Of a stretch of DNA of 64,000 nucleotides, positions 12,480 to 26,225 are shown in pieces. The translations under genes and the position numbers were made by a program. The stretch covers positions 81,332,079 to 81,396,078 of the forward strand of contig CM067367.1 in NCBI GenBank assembly GCA_034401795.1, written 5' to 3'. Below the pieces are notes generated by a model, which was not told the origin of the DNA, did no database searches, and saw only the letters and a list, made by a program, of their open reading frames with translations. Within the stretch, counting starts at the first letter, position 1. Each line of letters opens with the position of its first letter. This DNA comes from Chaetoderma sp. LZ-2023a. Its lineage: Eukaryota > Mollusca > Caudofoveata > Chaetodermatida > Chaetodermatidae.

Positions 12480-13010
12480 ATTGGATGTTAGATGTAGAGG
12501 GTAGCCATAAGCCCCTCCCTCTCGTTAAATCACATGCCTCCTGTCATCCAATGAGGTGGACTTAATGGTAATTATCGTAATGATTGACAAGGGTTAATGA
12601 CCAGGTAATTAAGGATGATTGACAGGTTACATGCCTGGACTTGTTCGATCGTGAAGACCCGTCCCCTCCAGGCATCCAGCGCTGCAAGCTTAAGGGTAAT
12701 TAGCTTAATACTGATTTCTGAGTGTTAATGGGTGTGATTAAGGATGATCTCTCGGAGCCATGCCAAACGCTCAAGGGTTAATGTATTACATAATGAGGGA
12801 CGACAAGGTTGCATGTCTGGACCTGTCTTTTCCAGGGAACTCGTTCGATGATGAAGCCCCGCCCCTGATTAAATCACGGGTCTCCAGGTATCCAATGAGG
12901 CACACATAAAGGTAATTAGCGTAATGATGCACGATGAGTGTTAATCGATAGGCATAAGGCTGATTGACAGGCTACATGTCTGGACACGTCTTTTTTCTGA
13001 CTCAGGGAAC
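12480..13010. repeat. Degenerate tandem repeat, ~150-190 bp unit
   Basis: Units share GACAGGTTACATGTCTGGAC (near 12255, 12628, 12812 and 12975), then a CCCCTCC-like stretch, ATCCAATGAGG, GGTAATTAGCGTAATGAT and GTTAATG. Unit length varies and divergence is high. The phase of the first unit overlaps the end of the family A copy. No coding potential. Confidence 0.65.
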
Positions 13011-13980
13011 TTGTGTAATCATTGGAGATTCTAAATGGTCGAGCTATAGAGTAGGGTTAATTGTGGAATTCTGGATTGATCATTATTACACTTCTGAACG
13101 TTAGCGCGTTTAGCCAGGTCAATGCACACGGGTGATGTATAGCATAAGGACAATTGGTTAGTTATTACCCTGACAGATTAAAATTAACTAGTCATGATTT
13201 GAAACAACTCCGACCATGTGTAACAATTGTCAGAGTCATACAAAGTTCAGCAAATCAATTTTCAATCATGTTAGGGAAATAACAACAACCTATTCCATTT
13301 TTAACGGGCATCGAGAGGCCACACAATATTGGAGAGAAGAAAATTTCAGTCTAAGTTGACTCAGTGTTTGGCCGGGTTATAGTCTCATGTTTCTGTCAGA
13401 GTTTCTTCAATTAAAACAATGTGAGTCACTTCACATTTCACAATCTTTTTTAATAAAATACAGTTTCACTAACTCTATACAACTGATAAAATATACAGAC
13501 GATAAATATACAGATGATGATAATATACATACGAATAAGTGAACAAATATATAAATTAAATATATGTAAAACGAATACAAACAATACTAATTTAATTAAA
13601 ATATAAAATTTACAAATGTTTCGAGCGGGTCCAGTGACCTGTAAAAGTTAAGTGATAGACGTAGAGAATGATTCTACTGATTTTAGAGTGATTATTTAAA
13701 TAAATGTGTAACCGATCTAAGTGATACTGAACCCCTAACAGGTTGGGTGTAAATATAGGGTACACATTTGCACAGAGGTAGGGGTTAACGATATTAACTT
13801 CCAAAAGAGTTGGGTGAAGGGGTGTAGGGTATATTTTAAACAGGTTAAATATTGGTTTTAAAAAATCCTGCTCAATGTATGAATATATAACAATTTACTC
13901 GAGGCACCCTCCCCTCCCAGCCCAACCCTACACAATATAACTATGTATCACCATCCACACTCGTGCACATATCTAACTGA
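13011..13980. other. No recognisable gene
   Basis: AT-rich DNA. The segment 13440-13620 is almost pure A/T. No supported ORF, no repeat shared with other parts of the window. Confidence 0.45.
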
Positions 13981-13984
13981 TAAT

Positions 13985-14240
13985 ACTAAAGTAGAAGATT
14001 ACTTACTCCCCCTCAATGTAGGATATGCTAGTAATCTTCTACATTACGAGTCAGAACATAATACATAGTACAAACATGACATCTCAACTGCCACCCCCAA
14101 CATGCCAGCTCCACCCCCATTCTATATCCCTCTGCAATACTTAACCGATAATAAAGCAGAAGATTACTTACTCCCCCTAGTTGAAGGATATGCTAATAAT
14201 CTTCTATGTTACGGGTTAGAACATTATACATAGTACAAAC
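13985..14240. repeat. Two tandem units each with a stem-loop, 3' of Polinton polB
   Basis: Two units of about 160 bp. Unit 1 contains a perfect 13-bp inverted repeat, GTAGAAGATTACT (13991-14003) and AGTAATCTTCTAC (14030-14042), with the loop TACTCCCCCTCAATG and flanking bases. Unit 2 carries the same stem-loop with a few changes (about 14155-14214). Both continue with ACATAGTACAAACATGA. They lie just beyond the 3' end of the polymerase remnant. Confidence 0.75.
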
Positions 14241-14313
14241 ATGAAAGCTCAACCTTCGCGACACCACCCACACGTTTTTCCAAATCGCTCATGCTCAAAC
14301 CCACATACCGCCC

Positions 14314-17300
14314 TCACCTTTCTGACACCCCACCCCCACTCCCACGCCAGGCTATCGTACAATTAGATCCTAGGGATAACCTGAAAGCCATATGGTTTAG
14401 TATGATAGGCGTTAAAAAGCATACGTTTTTATAAGTGAATTCGAAACGTTTCTCAGTATCCTTGCTCAAAGGTCTATGATCTTTATTCCTAATGATAGTA
14501 TTAGGATACTCAGCGAACATTTTGAGAATATGCTCGTTGACCGTGGCTAACAGAGTATCGAATCCCAAACCCTTATTCCTGTAATTCAACGTTAAGCACT
14601 TAATTTTGCAGACATTCTTGATATCCCCAGTCTGTCCGTCTAGCTGTCTGTGCATGTAACTCTTCAGGTCAGTGCTGATAAAATCCGTTATTTCATTGTG
14701 GGAAGGAACTTCGTCCATGGAATAACTGAGTCTGTTGTGGTAAACAGGGATGAACGTACACGATATAATCTGTATCGTGATAAATGCAACTCGAGCATAT
14801 CGGTACAAGACTTCACAGCAAATGAACCCTGGCATGACACATGACAAACGCAGCAATGATGACATTGGTGTGGTTATCTGCCAGCACAAATTGATTCAAC
14901 TCACGATAGCACATTAATAGAGTGCTGTTGTTGCATACACAGATATCTTTGACATAAATCATTCTATCCATCGCCAACTTCAGCATGGCGCTATACAAAT
15001 CAACGTATTCATGCTTAGGGTAGGGGTTGAGGGTGAAATAACCCCATAAAAGTTTGGCACTCTGTTTTGTAAGGGTTCTAAAGCATTATTTTGAATGATC
15101 AAAGGTGTATCCAATTTAATCCCTTCACGTTAAACATATTGCTGAACATATACATATTTCTGCACATCAGTGGCTGCATCCTCAGGATATCCCAATGCTT
15201 CTTGTTTAATTTTCAAAAAGTTATCGATGTATCCCTTGAAAAGCATATCAGAACATTCTTCACAGTGCCATATCTCAATAAACTATAAGATATGGTAAGG
15301 CTACGTTCCACCTCCACAGATGTCCATACGCCATGTATAAAGCACTCATGATCGCTATGAGTATATTCGGCACTCTGCAAATCGTGAGCGCATTTACTAC
15401 ACAATGGAAAGATCCAACATTCATTACATCTGTATGGGAGAACAGGAAAGATTAACATTTTAGGGAGCAAACAGATGCACTTTATCAGACCGAAGTAAGA
15501 CCCTAGCTCTTCTACTGGTGTACAATCTTTAACGATTGGCATTGGTATGGCCACCTTACAGGGCATCACATGTGATAAGCGGTTCGTGATATGTTCTAGT
15601 GTTCAGAAAAGTGTCAATGTTAGGGTCGTTAACCCTCTGGGCCTTAAAATCACAACACCACATTTCAACTACCTTCAAACCCATACGTCTAAGCTCGCTA
15701 GATTTAGAAAGTGTCTTCTGATACACTTCTAAAGTTAGATCAGACTCTAAAAAGGACTTGGTAGTCATATGCTTTCTAGGCAGACATTTCAGGCAGGCAT
15801 GCACGCGACAGCCATATTACTCAAAGTACTCATCCATGTCTAAGCAGTAACCATCGTGCGATTGGTTAAATGCATCAGGTTCGCCACCAGTTAGAGCCTG
15901 TTTAATAAACACGTTCTTAGAATGACCCAGGTAATCTAGCCACGTACATGCTTCTATGGAGTAATGGTTCTTGTTACATAGGTTAACATACCCCGTAACA
16001 GGTGAAGCTATTAGCTTATGCTCATTTAAGTAGCTAGCCATAAACATCTTATTACTTATTGCCGCTAATGTCATAGATGACATGAAAGGCAGTATTCCCA
16101 TTTCAAGGATGAACATTTCAAGAAACTTACCACAAGACATGCATAGAATATTTACGTCAGACCCACAGTAAAGGTTCATGGCATCCACAAAAAATTAAAA
16201 CACTGGCTTTAACCGAGTCATACCATGAGTCAATTTCCGTATGTGCTGACACTCACATACTGTCAGTGCCGTAAGTGTAAATTGAGGGGTATGCACCTAC
16301 GTAATCAAAGAATACATTACTGTCTAGGAGACATGGAAAAAATCCTTTCTCACGAGGTAGATTGAATATTCCCGGTAGTTGACACAGTTGAAACGGAAGA
16401 AATGCTAGACTGTCCTTAAAATGAATGTCCCAAACATTCAAATATGCCTTTTTATTACCGTTCATTAGTACGTTGAATGGTTTAAGTTCTGTGTTTCTAA
16501 AAGGCACTCCATCACTAGATGCAAGTCAAACCACGGCTGTTATGAGCTATATCGATGTAGTCCCAAAAACGTAGAACATGAGTCTTATGCTTAGCCTCAT
16601 GCTCTGATTTCTTAGCTAATAACCCTTGCATGAAATCAGTTAGAGCATTATAACCTTCGAAGATAACCTCTCTTCGACGTTCATCACAATCCGAACAATA
16701 CTCGTCATGAGGTTTGCTAATGCATATGGAGCAAGCTATCTGAGCTATGACATAAATAACCTTGTGGTGCTTTGTCACTTGATTCGTTTCAAAATCATAA
16801 AAGATGAACTGTTGAGGCATGGACGATAAGTCTTTATTCCTGCTTTTTAGGGTCACGTGCCTTACATCTCGTGGCTATGCATTACAACTATATGTAACAA
16901 ACATGGTCACGTGAATCAACTTCAGTCTTGCAACTAGGACATTTCTCCTGCCCGCACTGATGTTTAGAGTGAGAAGCGACATCTGGAAATTTGCCACAGT
17001 CCCCACAAAACTTACACGTAGCACACATTCCAAAGTTGACGTGATTGTTGTTGTAACCATCGCTATTAAACCATCTGCTACAAGCTTTTCAATATCGATC
17101 AGCGATCTGCTTACAGGGTGGAGCCGCTTGACATAGACGACAGCGTTTTATGCAAGAGTGTTGATCTCGGTTCATGTAAGCAATGTCGCAATCATCGCAG
17201 TAATAACTACAACCGTTCAAGACCTTAACGCTGGTTACGTATGTGTAATGATCATTATAAAGATATAGGGGCAGAATTTGAACACAATTATCCACACCCC

Positions 17301-18100
17301 TGGATACGCAGTGTTTATTCTCGGCCTTGCTATGCACTCTTAGAGAAATGTCACATGGAGCCAAAATGTCTTGGAATGCATTCCATGCATCGGGCCTGCA
17401 AGCTACGTCAGTAGACACACCAGACTGAGCATGCAGTTCTCTAGTGTTCGTCCATTGCTGACGATTTTCACCTAAGGCACCACTAGCTAGCGTTTTAGCA
17501 GACCTTTTTCTAATCTGCATATGCTCAGCCTTCGATGCCGACGAATCTACATAACATAGCCCGATCGCTATACATCAGGCCATACATATATTATCTAGAT
17601 TCCTAATAGTGGTACAGCTTTTTTCAGCGTGGCTTCGAACTCCAACTCATCGAGATATAATTTGGCAAGATTAGTATTCCACCCCGATCCGCTAGGAATT
17701 TCTATGCGAAAAATCGCCATAGAAAAGTCCCTATCGAGACATATATCTCTTTGAGACTAACTCACTTCAGAAATTGCGTTCGTTATTTCTGTAGCCATAA
17801 GATCGCAGACTTGGGCAAAGTTCACGTGGATTTGGGTGTTTAAAGCTGGGTGATTTATCATGACCCTGCTGTAATCTTGAGGTGATGCATTCACGTTAGT
17901 GTAAACACTCTCTAATATTCTTTCGAATGCAGAGTGCACGTGGTCTGAAAGTTCACCCAAATTCTCTGTAATAATGGTGTCTGGATTAAAGTTGACAGGG
18001 TAAGACTTTTCTGTAATATTAAAATGCCTGGACTGAAAGGTGCGCATGAGAGTTATATCATATATATCATCGATGTGGTGTCTGTCGGGTCTAGGCATAA
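14314..18100 (-). pseudogene. polB: Polinton/Maverick family B DNA polymerase fossil
   Basis: Protein-primed DNA polymerase of a Polinton. In order from the right: an N-terminal segment (about 17.76-18.1 kb); a cysteine-rich segment with LPLYLYNDHY, YYCDDC and RDQHSC motifs (about 17.1-17.5 kb); the exonuclease motif FIFYDFETNQ (about 16.8 kb); DSLAFLPFQLCQLPG (about 16.4 kb); palm-domain segments (15.8-16.2 kb); FGLIKC and VLPYRC (about 15.4-15.5 kb); and a C-terminal part to about 14.31 kb. Such enzymes copy the element from a protein primer. I see no Polinton integrase, ATPase, protease or capsid gene nearby, so this looks like a lone remnant. It is old, with around ten or more breaks. Confidence 0.85.
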
Positions 18101-19606
18101 TGGTTACAACCCAATCAGAATGTCTGTCACCCCCACACCCCCAGAATTCCTACCCTCTTCTATGTTAACCCATTCACCGATCATATTAGCTTCCTTATTC
18201 GTATCATTAGTTTCACATAAATTAACTCTGCAGACTTGAGCAGATTTTTTTTTGCAATTCTTGTAATTATTCTTGCTAGTCTTATTAACCAGGTACAGGG
18301 CATGCTAACAGACCTGCTAGAGGTGGGGCAGGTGAGGTAGCTGCAGGAGTCGGGTTGGTAGCGTAGGGGTGTGGCGTGGTTGGGTTGGTTAGGGTGGATT
18401 GGGTTGCTGGGGACGAGGCAGCAAAGTTAGCATTGTTGGATGGTCTCAAAAACTGTCAAACAGCATTTGAGCGTTTATAGTTTGGGTTGGAATTTAGGAG
18501 TTGATCGGGTGGCAGGGGTGTAATTGGGGTCGTTACAGGTTGATAATGCTGAACGCTGATCACGAGCTCAGTATTGCTTAGACCTTGCATTAAAATATCT
18601 ATATTACGTTGCAATGCATCATCGTCTTCAAAATTAGACCAGGTGTGAAGATCTTGGGAGATATTTTGCTCTTTAAAGCTATGAAAATGTAAAAAGATGT
18701 TGGGGTGGAGGGGCGCTCTATCGATGGGTTGTGGGGGGGGGTTGTGGTGCTGAATACCTCAGAGCACTACCGTCTCGAAATCCATCAGGGTGTTGGCCAC
18801 ATGCTGCTCCATCGATGTATGAGATTTGTGTTCTTAAGAATCGTAGACATGGTCCTCATCGTACCTCAACTGCCACTCGCAGCCAGGTTTTCATACGTAT
18901 GGCGAGTAAGACACTAACTTGATAGACCTGCAACACAATGCTAAATTCTCGCATGACAAAATTTAACATACATTCAAAAAACGACCCGCGTTTACGTGTT
19001 AATCGCTATACCAATACAACTCAAAATATGTCGTCTTTGAAACATTTTTAAAATTATTTCTTTTATTATTTTTATTTTAAAATTATGATAACGTGACTAT
19101 ACTCGACCCTCTTCATACCTTATTAATTAATATATACATTTAAAAATACGAATTTTGGTCATCCAGGGAGCGTTACAGAGCTATATATTTATATATATAT
19201 ATATTTAACTTCATGATATAGGACAAAATGTACGAATCTGAAATAGAGGTGCATATAATATTCTCTGTACGCAGACCGACCAAAGCGATAGAGAGATTTT
19301 CAAAGTACCTAACTCCCGGTTATTGCTAGCTACACAAAGGTTACAGTTGGTGTGTAATGTCGCTAATGCTATGTCTAAATAATCTTGCAGTAATTACGGT
19401 CATGCAACTACGTAACTTATAATGTACAGCTTAGCGTATTCAGCAAGTAACAAGGTTGATGCACGTCTATCGTTAGGTTTTTTATGATTTTTGTAGAGTT
19501 TTTACTTATTTAGGTAATGTAGCTCAACTGTCGATGAGGCTCACTTAAATAAGTAAAAAGGATAAAATAATACCGCTAATTACGAAAATACCGATAGTAA
19601 CGCTAA

Positions 19607-19643
<37 letters not shown>

Positions 19644-20207
19644 TATTATTATTATTATTAGTAGTAGTATTATCTCGAGCTCGACACGGGAGTCTTCTTT
19701 CAGGATAGGATACTCCGGTACAACACAGTAGGCTATGAAACCGTTAAGCCTAGGCGATGACCCAATATTGACTTCAACTTCAACTTCGCCTTCAACTTCT
19801 ACACTAACTCTAGTGTTTTCCATTTTACTAAGTCAAAAAAGCCGCTAATATAATGGCAGAGTGGCTAAGCTTTTTAAAATTATTTGTATGATTTTAAATG
19901 CAAGCGTTCTAATGATCTTTTGCTTGAAATGCTCAGATTATATAGGATCTGTCACAGAAAGAAATCGATACCTAGGTTGTAAGCACTAACTTATGATTAG
20001 GCAAACTTCAAAATTGAGCACATCATCTCGCACGTGCTAAGTGTCAAAATCGATATACTATTTCTTTAGAGTCATTTATAAAATGGTAGACCATTGTTCA
20101 CAAAAAAAAAATTAAAATTTGTTATATTTTAAGCCAGTTAATGTTATTCCGTTGACATAATCTTTAGACTCAGATACAGCGTTAACTGCTCAGTTATTGA
20201 ACGTTGA
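18101..20207. other. Non-coding interval with GT-rich and (AAT)n segments
   Basis: About 2.1 kb without a supported gene. 18300-18540 is rich in GGGTTGG words on the plus strand; the minus strand would read as proline/threonine-rich and may be an N-terminal leader of the Polinton polymerase. 19604-19664 is an (AAT)n / (ATT)n microsatellite. A 92-codon minus frame at 19545-19823 runs through it (a MENTRVSVEVEGEVEVEVN start) with no recognisable domain. Confidence 0.45.
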
Positions 20208-21539
20208 TGTATCCTCCAGAGATACATACTGGTCCGTCCATATATTCCATTCTACAGCACCGCATGTGCATGATGCATGGGTTGGCTGGTTAGCATCGGT
20301 TCTCAGGGTTACAGATCTTGTTTCGTGATTCTCCTGAAAATACAAAGACCGACTTCTAGAGCCAGTGGAACGATAATGTTCCAGTGGGGTCGTGCAACCA
20401 TTGCCACCAGGATTGAACCACATCGTCTCATCCCAACTGTTCGTGTCACTGGTATAGCAGCCCATTACTCAATGTAGTCTAGACATAATTAATGAAATTA
20501 TAGATATAAACAAACAATTCCACTCGTTTTCTAGTATGAGAGAGAAAATAGATTCCATAGAACTAAGTTGGTGTCTTGCCTATCATGAGCTCGTCAGAGG
20601 TACCCCGGCGATCTTTAAATATGTGACGTATCCCTGCAAGGGAGAGGCCTAACGCAGTCACTTATAAAGTTTAATATAAACCATTATACCCGCAACAAAA
20701 TATTATTGTTGCAATAGAAAAGTGCCATGCGTGGGCCTCCTTTACATGAAAATGCCTTCAACGCCGAAGTGGAGGAAGAGAGTTGGCAAAAACGGCCACT
20801 CTCTTATTCAAACCTATGCTAAGTGTGTAGTGTGTGTCAACCTACTGAAACTGTAAGTTATTGTGATGCATGCTGTATTACCTGAAGATGTGGTGGATGA
20901 TTTCCATAGAATTCAACACCGTCATCTTATGTGGGTTAGAGATACTGTGTTGCTAGTTGCTACTTTATTTATGTAGTCCTTCTGCTAAATCCTAAACTAA
21001 CATTTAGTTGTTAGGTCCATGTTACATGCTTAGGCTGTAAGTGACAGAGATTTCTACCTATCTTTAAATACATGCGCCTGACTGGCAGCAATGCTCGGTT
21101 TCCAAATGGACACCTTACGGAGCATTCCCCTCAGATAGACAGTGTGCGAACATGTCACGGTGTGAGATTTAGAATCATCTAACGATCCTGTTATTTACCC
21201 CACCACAACCACATACAACATCACTAGGGCAAGACATAGCTACGTAAGCAATTGAAAAGCACATACATGTTTTATGGTGGGAAGGAGAAGACGGATATGC
21301 AACTACAGTGACCTTTCCATGAAGGCATGGTGGATTCCAAGACCACACCCAGTCAGTATAAAGAGTTAGAGGGGGATCTGTGTCCTGTCCATCACCTTAT
21401 GTGTTGGGGGCATATTGTGTAGGATCCGAACCTGAGGACTAACATTTACCTGTCCTTAGAGTTATGTTAAAATGCCTAGAGATGCACTGCTGGCCGGTTA
21501 CAATAATATAATGTTTTCGCAGTGCTTCCTACTTTGACA
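20208..21539 (-). repeat. 3' LTR of Gypsy element 2
   Basis: Similar along its length to 32586-33856. Shared landmarks include TGCAGCACCGCATGTGCA-like sequence near the left end, TAAAGTTTAATATAAACCAT in the middle and AGTGTTTCCTACTT-like sequence at the right end. It starts with TGTATCC. The right boundary is uncertain by some bases. Confidence 0.85.
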
Positions 21540-24500
21540 TGGATATCTATGCTAACTGGTATCTGAAGATACAGAGGAGATGTTTGCGAAATCGACACTT
21601 TAGTCTTCACTGCTCGGAAACTCTAATAGTTTCCAGATTTGGATTGCACCAACGTGTCGAAGGGAGGTCCAGACAATTATAATCATTGTGGCTGGAGGAG
21701 CATGGGAAGAGACAATTACGCATATGTTAATAAGAAGGCCCTAAGGTAGATGGCCAATTCATAGCACTTAGAGGCTGTGCTGCGTTACATATCCACTACA
21801 TCCGGAAAAGAGGCTTACACAAATGACTCCTAAAGAGCGATCAACCCTAATTACATTTAAACCTATCCTATCGAGCTAGAATAGCCAGGTGTAGTCGATC
21901 ACATGTCAGGTTGGCGTAATGAGAACCTGAACAGTGACCTCAGTGAAAAAGTTATGCCGGGGGAAAAAGGTAGTGCAGATTTATTGTTGCTGTATAGTTT
22001 AGCCTAGCATACTGCGGTCATAGTATTTTATAAAATATAAACAAAAGAAGTAACTAGGATGGCTGCTGCCATATATAACCAACTATCGTGGTATTGACAA
22101 TAAATAAGGCTGGCCGAAATAAAAAATAATGTATACATTGCAAATATAAATTATAAAATGTGGTCTCAGACGACCGGACGATACCTATTAGTCACCAGTA
22201 CCTACAACGAAGCATAGAAATACAATATTACACAAATCCATTTAGATGAGTACCTATTAGTCATCGTTACGAAAAAAGTTCTTAGATCACTGCAGATGAT
22301 GAGTCACCGATGAGGAACGTGAGATGGCACGATTCTGAAGTTGCTGGCAAATATCCGCAGGTGAACTGTTGATGCGGCTCTCTCTCAAAGACGGTGAAGA
22401 AAACGATTGTAGATCCAGATATCTACTAGATAGTCATATTAGCGTACATATCTTAATGTAAGCAGAGTGTCAAAAAGTTCTATACTCTAGCGGAAGTTGG
22501 AAGGTGACCTGTGGTAATAAAGGACTAAAGTTGACAGTTAAATAATGCATGTGCATCTACTGTATACACAATACATGCTGCACCGCATACCTCGTACAGC
22601 GCACCTGGCAATGCCCCACTAGACTGTGGTATAAAAGTTAAACATTACACACAGTAAATTGCGAGGAGGCTGATCACCACACTTCAGCGTGGTCCAGCAG
22701 ATCTGACCAACATGTCCACCAAGAATCAGAACTCGTTCTACATACTATGATTTCGTTATATCAGGGCCACAACACACATCCACAGGAAGACTCATCTGAA
22801 GTTGTTGGCGGTGAGGGCTCCTTCTTTATTTGTTTAGTTTAGTTGCCCTCGGGTGTGGTCCTCCCGAGAGCGTTTCAAAGGTTGAGATGTGGATACAGTT
22901 GGTGTGAAGTTAAATAAGGATAACTCGGTCATTTCTGATCCAATTGTGAAATGGTTAACAGTTTTAAATTCCTCTTCTCATGACGAGAATGGTACAATTT
23001 AAAGAAGTTTTATGCATGAACTCGGTACAACTTTAGTAAGCATTCTCTCCAAACGCTGACATGTGTTGGCAGGGAAGCTCTGATGCACGTGCATGCACGC
23101 TACGCGATCTCAGGGACTTAGTAAATGTTTGGAAACTTCACTTATGGGCTTTATACATGCGTACTGTCCTACTAAGTGGGGGCATACTCGCAACGTCCCC
23201 GGGCCAGTCATCCCGTAACAGCTGAGCTGGGACTGTTGGTACCTGTCTGACCGATCCGCACTACACCACCGCCTCCTAGTAATACACCCATGGCAAACAA
23301 TACCGCGACACGGATTGAAAGCATGGGAGCACGCTATGCGAGAATTATAGACTTCTCGAAGGTGCGTAGCCGAGAGGACTAGTGACGCAAGAGATGCGTA
23401 GTTTATCAGAACAGAGCACATAGAGGTGCAAAAGAGTTTGGGAGGGAAGCATACTTTTGATTTTGATTTTTGGCCTGGTATATATTTATGGTGCGTGTTC
23501 TTTCCTTTTTATTTGATTTTTTTTAGTACAGTAATTTACTAAAACAATAGCTCGCATGGGCGCTCCCGTGGTGACGGATAATTGAATTTCTGCCAAGAAT
23601 GCCCAAGCTCCAACGTACCTAAATTACAATGATAAAAAATATATTTAATATAAAAAGATGTATATATGTATCTATACATATCACAATACAGTAAACAGTA
23701 ATTATATATGCATGCCAAATGTGAGGACAAGCATACAGGTCGGCCAGTGTTGATGGGTCCGCACGAATAGCTCTCGCTATCCACATATACGTCTCGCTAT
23801 TCGAAACCGAGAGGAAAATTAAAAATAAGAAAAATAGTATATAATAATGGTTAAAAAGTATATCAGTCAGCCCAAGCAATAGCTGGGATGGCATGATAAT
23901 AACAGACATATTCGCTGCGGTATGCTGTATTCTTACACTGCATAGGGTGTCTTTACAGCATAGGGATCCGCAGAGATTATTTGCTGAGGCACAGCTATGC
24001 AATAATTTGCATAGCAGTGTAGGATGACCGTGGTCAGGCTAGGGACGGGTTTCAATTTTAAAAAGATATATAATAATAAGAATAAGATTTCAAAAATAAA
24101 ATATAATGATTCACTTTTCCGCACACCTAATCAAACATTCTGCTGCATCCATGAGAATAACGGCCACAAGTGTTTGCTGAAAAGTTACCCCAGCGAGGCT
24201 GTGGATAAGTTTAATACGTGCGGTGCGGTGGTGATGGTGATGCTGGAGGCTCTGCCGATTGCTATGCACGTGGTTGCTGTCATTAGCAGTCGTGGTCGTG
24301 GTGCGGGCTGGTGGTCTGTTGTGGAAGGCAGTGATGATGCGACGGGAGGTCCTTCTATGGCTGTGGATAACTTTCTAATTTCTGTGGCATGGATAAGTTT
24401 ACTTGCAGATGTACAAGGTATCGCTTGGATGTCTGGATGATGTGCTATACGACGCTTCCCCCGAGTATGGTCTGCCTGGTGTGGTAGTCTTCCGAATGAC

Positions 24501-26225
24501 AAGATCCATAGATGAGGTGATGCTGCGCGTGGTTGTCAGAGTGCTGGTGCTGGGTGTGGAAGTCGCGGTGCTGGTCTCCTTGAGGATGATTTCCTCGTCG
24601 ATCATTAAACCATTTGGCAAAACAGAACAGTCTGAAATGTCAGGTAAAACCGGGACACTAACTGTCATTGGTACTGTTATTACCCCTGAAATAGGCTGAC
24701 CAATCACGGATGCAGATGGTTTTGCTGTGGTGAGTGCTGCCGATGTGGTCACTGTGGGTGCAGCCGATGTGAATACCACAGTTGGTACTTGTGCCGATAC
24801 TGTGGGTGCTGCTGGTGCTAATACCAAGGGTGCTGCCAGTATTGTGGTGATGCTTGCTACTGTGGTAGTGATGACTTTCTGCGTTGCTGGTGCGGATGCG
24901 GAAGCTGGGTGCGGATGCAGTAAGTCAGGTTGTTGTCTTTTCGTTTGTTTCATCTTAGTCATCTTCCCAGCTGGACTTTCTACAAGAGGTAATTGGCTTT
25001 CCAAGTGCGAAGCAAGAATTTGTATGGCCTCGTCGTGTTCGCCAGGTTACACAGTTACTACTAACACATAATGTGTATAGGATAACGTGTGAGTAACACT
25101 ATACCGAGTGGCTGAGTATAAGTATCTGAAGTCTGAACAATATGCTCTTTGCAGTAAGTGGTCTCAGTTAACATGGAGCTTCAAATCCGAGTTCCTGGAC
25201 AATTCTCACATGCACGGCTGTCTCATATAATTTTAATGTATACGGATATCTCTTGGCAGTGTCCATCGGTGTTGGATCTTCCGAGCTATCGAATAAAGCC
25301 AGATCCTCCGCGAGTGACATGCTACTTCGGCATGATGGCTATATGCGGAACCGCACACACATAACTAATTATTCATAACTTTCCTGAGCCAATATGTAAT
25401 GAAAATAATAAGGAAAAAACGCAGAATTTGGTTTCCGATACGGAAGTGGCCTATTGCCTGATCTTCCATAGTGTCTAGTTTGGAGGGAAGATGAAATTTC
25501 GGTGCGTGTTGTCCTCCTTTTATCGTTTTTGGTGACGTCACAAGAGAGTGGATGACCACGCCTTAAGGTTTCTGGGTGACGGAGTCACCTCCCTACATGG
25601 ATTTTCAGAACTTTAATTTCCTGGAGTCCAATTATATATTCCCTTCAAAAGGAGAAAGTATATATATAAAGGTAGGATAGCCACTTTCATCTCCACTCCA
25701 TGGGAAATCAGGTCTCCGATCAACATTAAAATCCGGAACTACTTATTCCTGTGGACGCTCACCTTTAAAATAGTGTGATCAAGTTTTTAAGTTAGATGCT
25801 TATAAACTCGCCTCTTCACATTTCAGGCTGGAATGCCCTATGGGGTGTGGGGGAGCGTGATTACGTCAGCAGTCGTGACCCAGACTAATCACCTCTCGCC
25901 TCCTCCATCACGTCGTGGTAGCCACGTGGGAGGGTGGTTCTCTTGTTTATAGTCTTTGATCCAATTTACCCGCAAACAGTAATGTTGATCACATGATTCT
26001 TGTTTTGAAAGTATGTGGTTGATCGAAAATTTAGTTGGCTTAGTTTATGTGTCGAGATTTACTGAAGTATATTATCTTTTTATTTCTCTGTTCCTCAGAA
26101 CAACGTCCCTTTTATGCACGTGATTTTCATGGGATGGGGGCTTGGTAGTTTTTTTTTGGTTATGGGTGCCCTTTGGATGGGGATGGACATCTCCCATTAC
26201 CCGACAGTTGGTAATCTGTTATAGT
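21540..26225 (-). other. Segment between pol and 3' LTR of Gypsy element 2
   Basis: About 4.7 kb with no recognised retroviral gene. The longest sense-strand frame is 24399-25004 (201 codons; rich in Thr, Ser, Ala, Val and Pro, mucin-like in composition, with no signal peptide or membrane span). A sense frame at 23619-24002 contains a long hydrophobic stretch in AT-rich DNA. Either could be a remnant of an extra ORF in the env position, or part of other DNA inserted into the element. No function can be assigned. Confidence 0.35.

Noticed and set aside
13991-14042. Histone-type or bacterial-type terminator at the 13-bp stem-loop
   Set aside because: The stem sequence does not match the histone mRNA 3' stem-loop, there is no U-run, and the context is eukaryotic mobile DNA.
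24403-25071. Plus-strand Val/Gly-rich frames opposite the minus-strand Thr/Ala-rich frame
   Set aside because: They are mirror images of the biased composition on the other strand and have no motif of their own.
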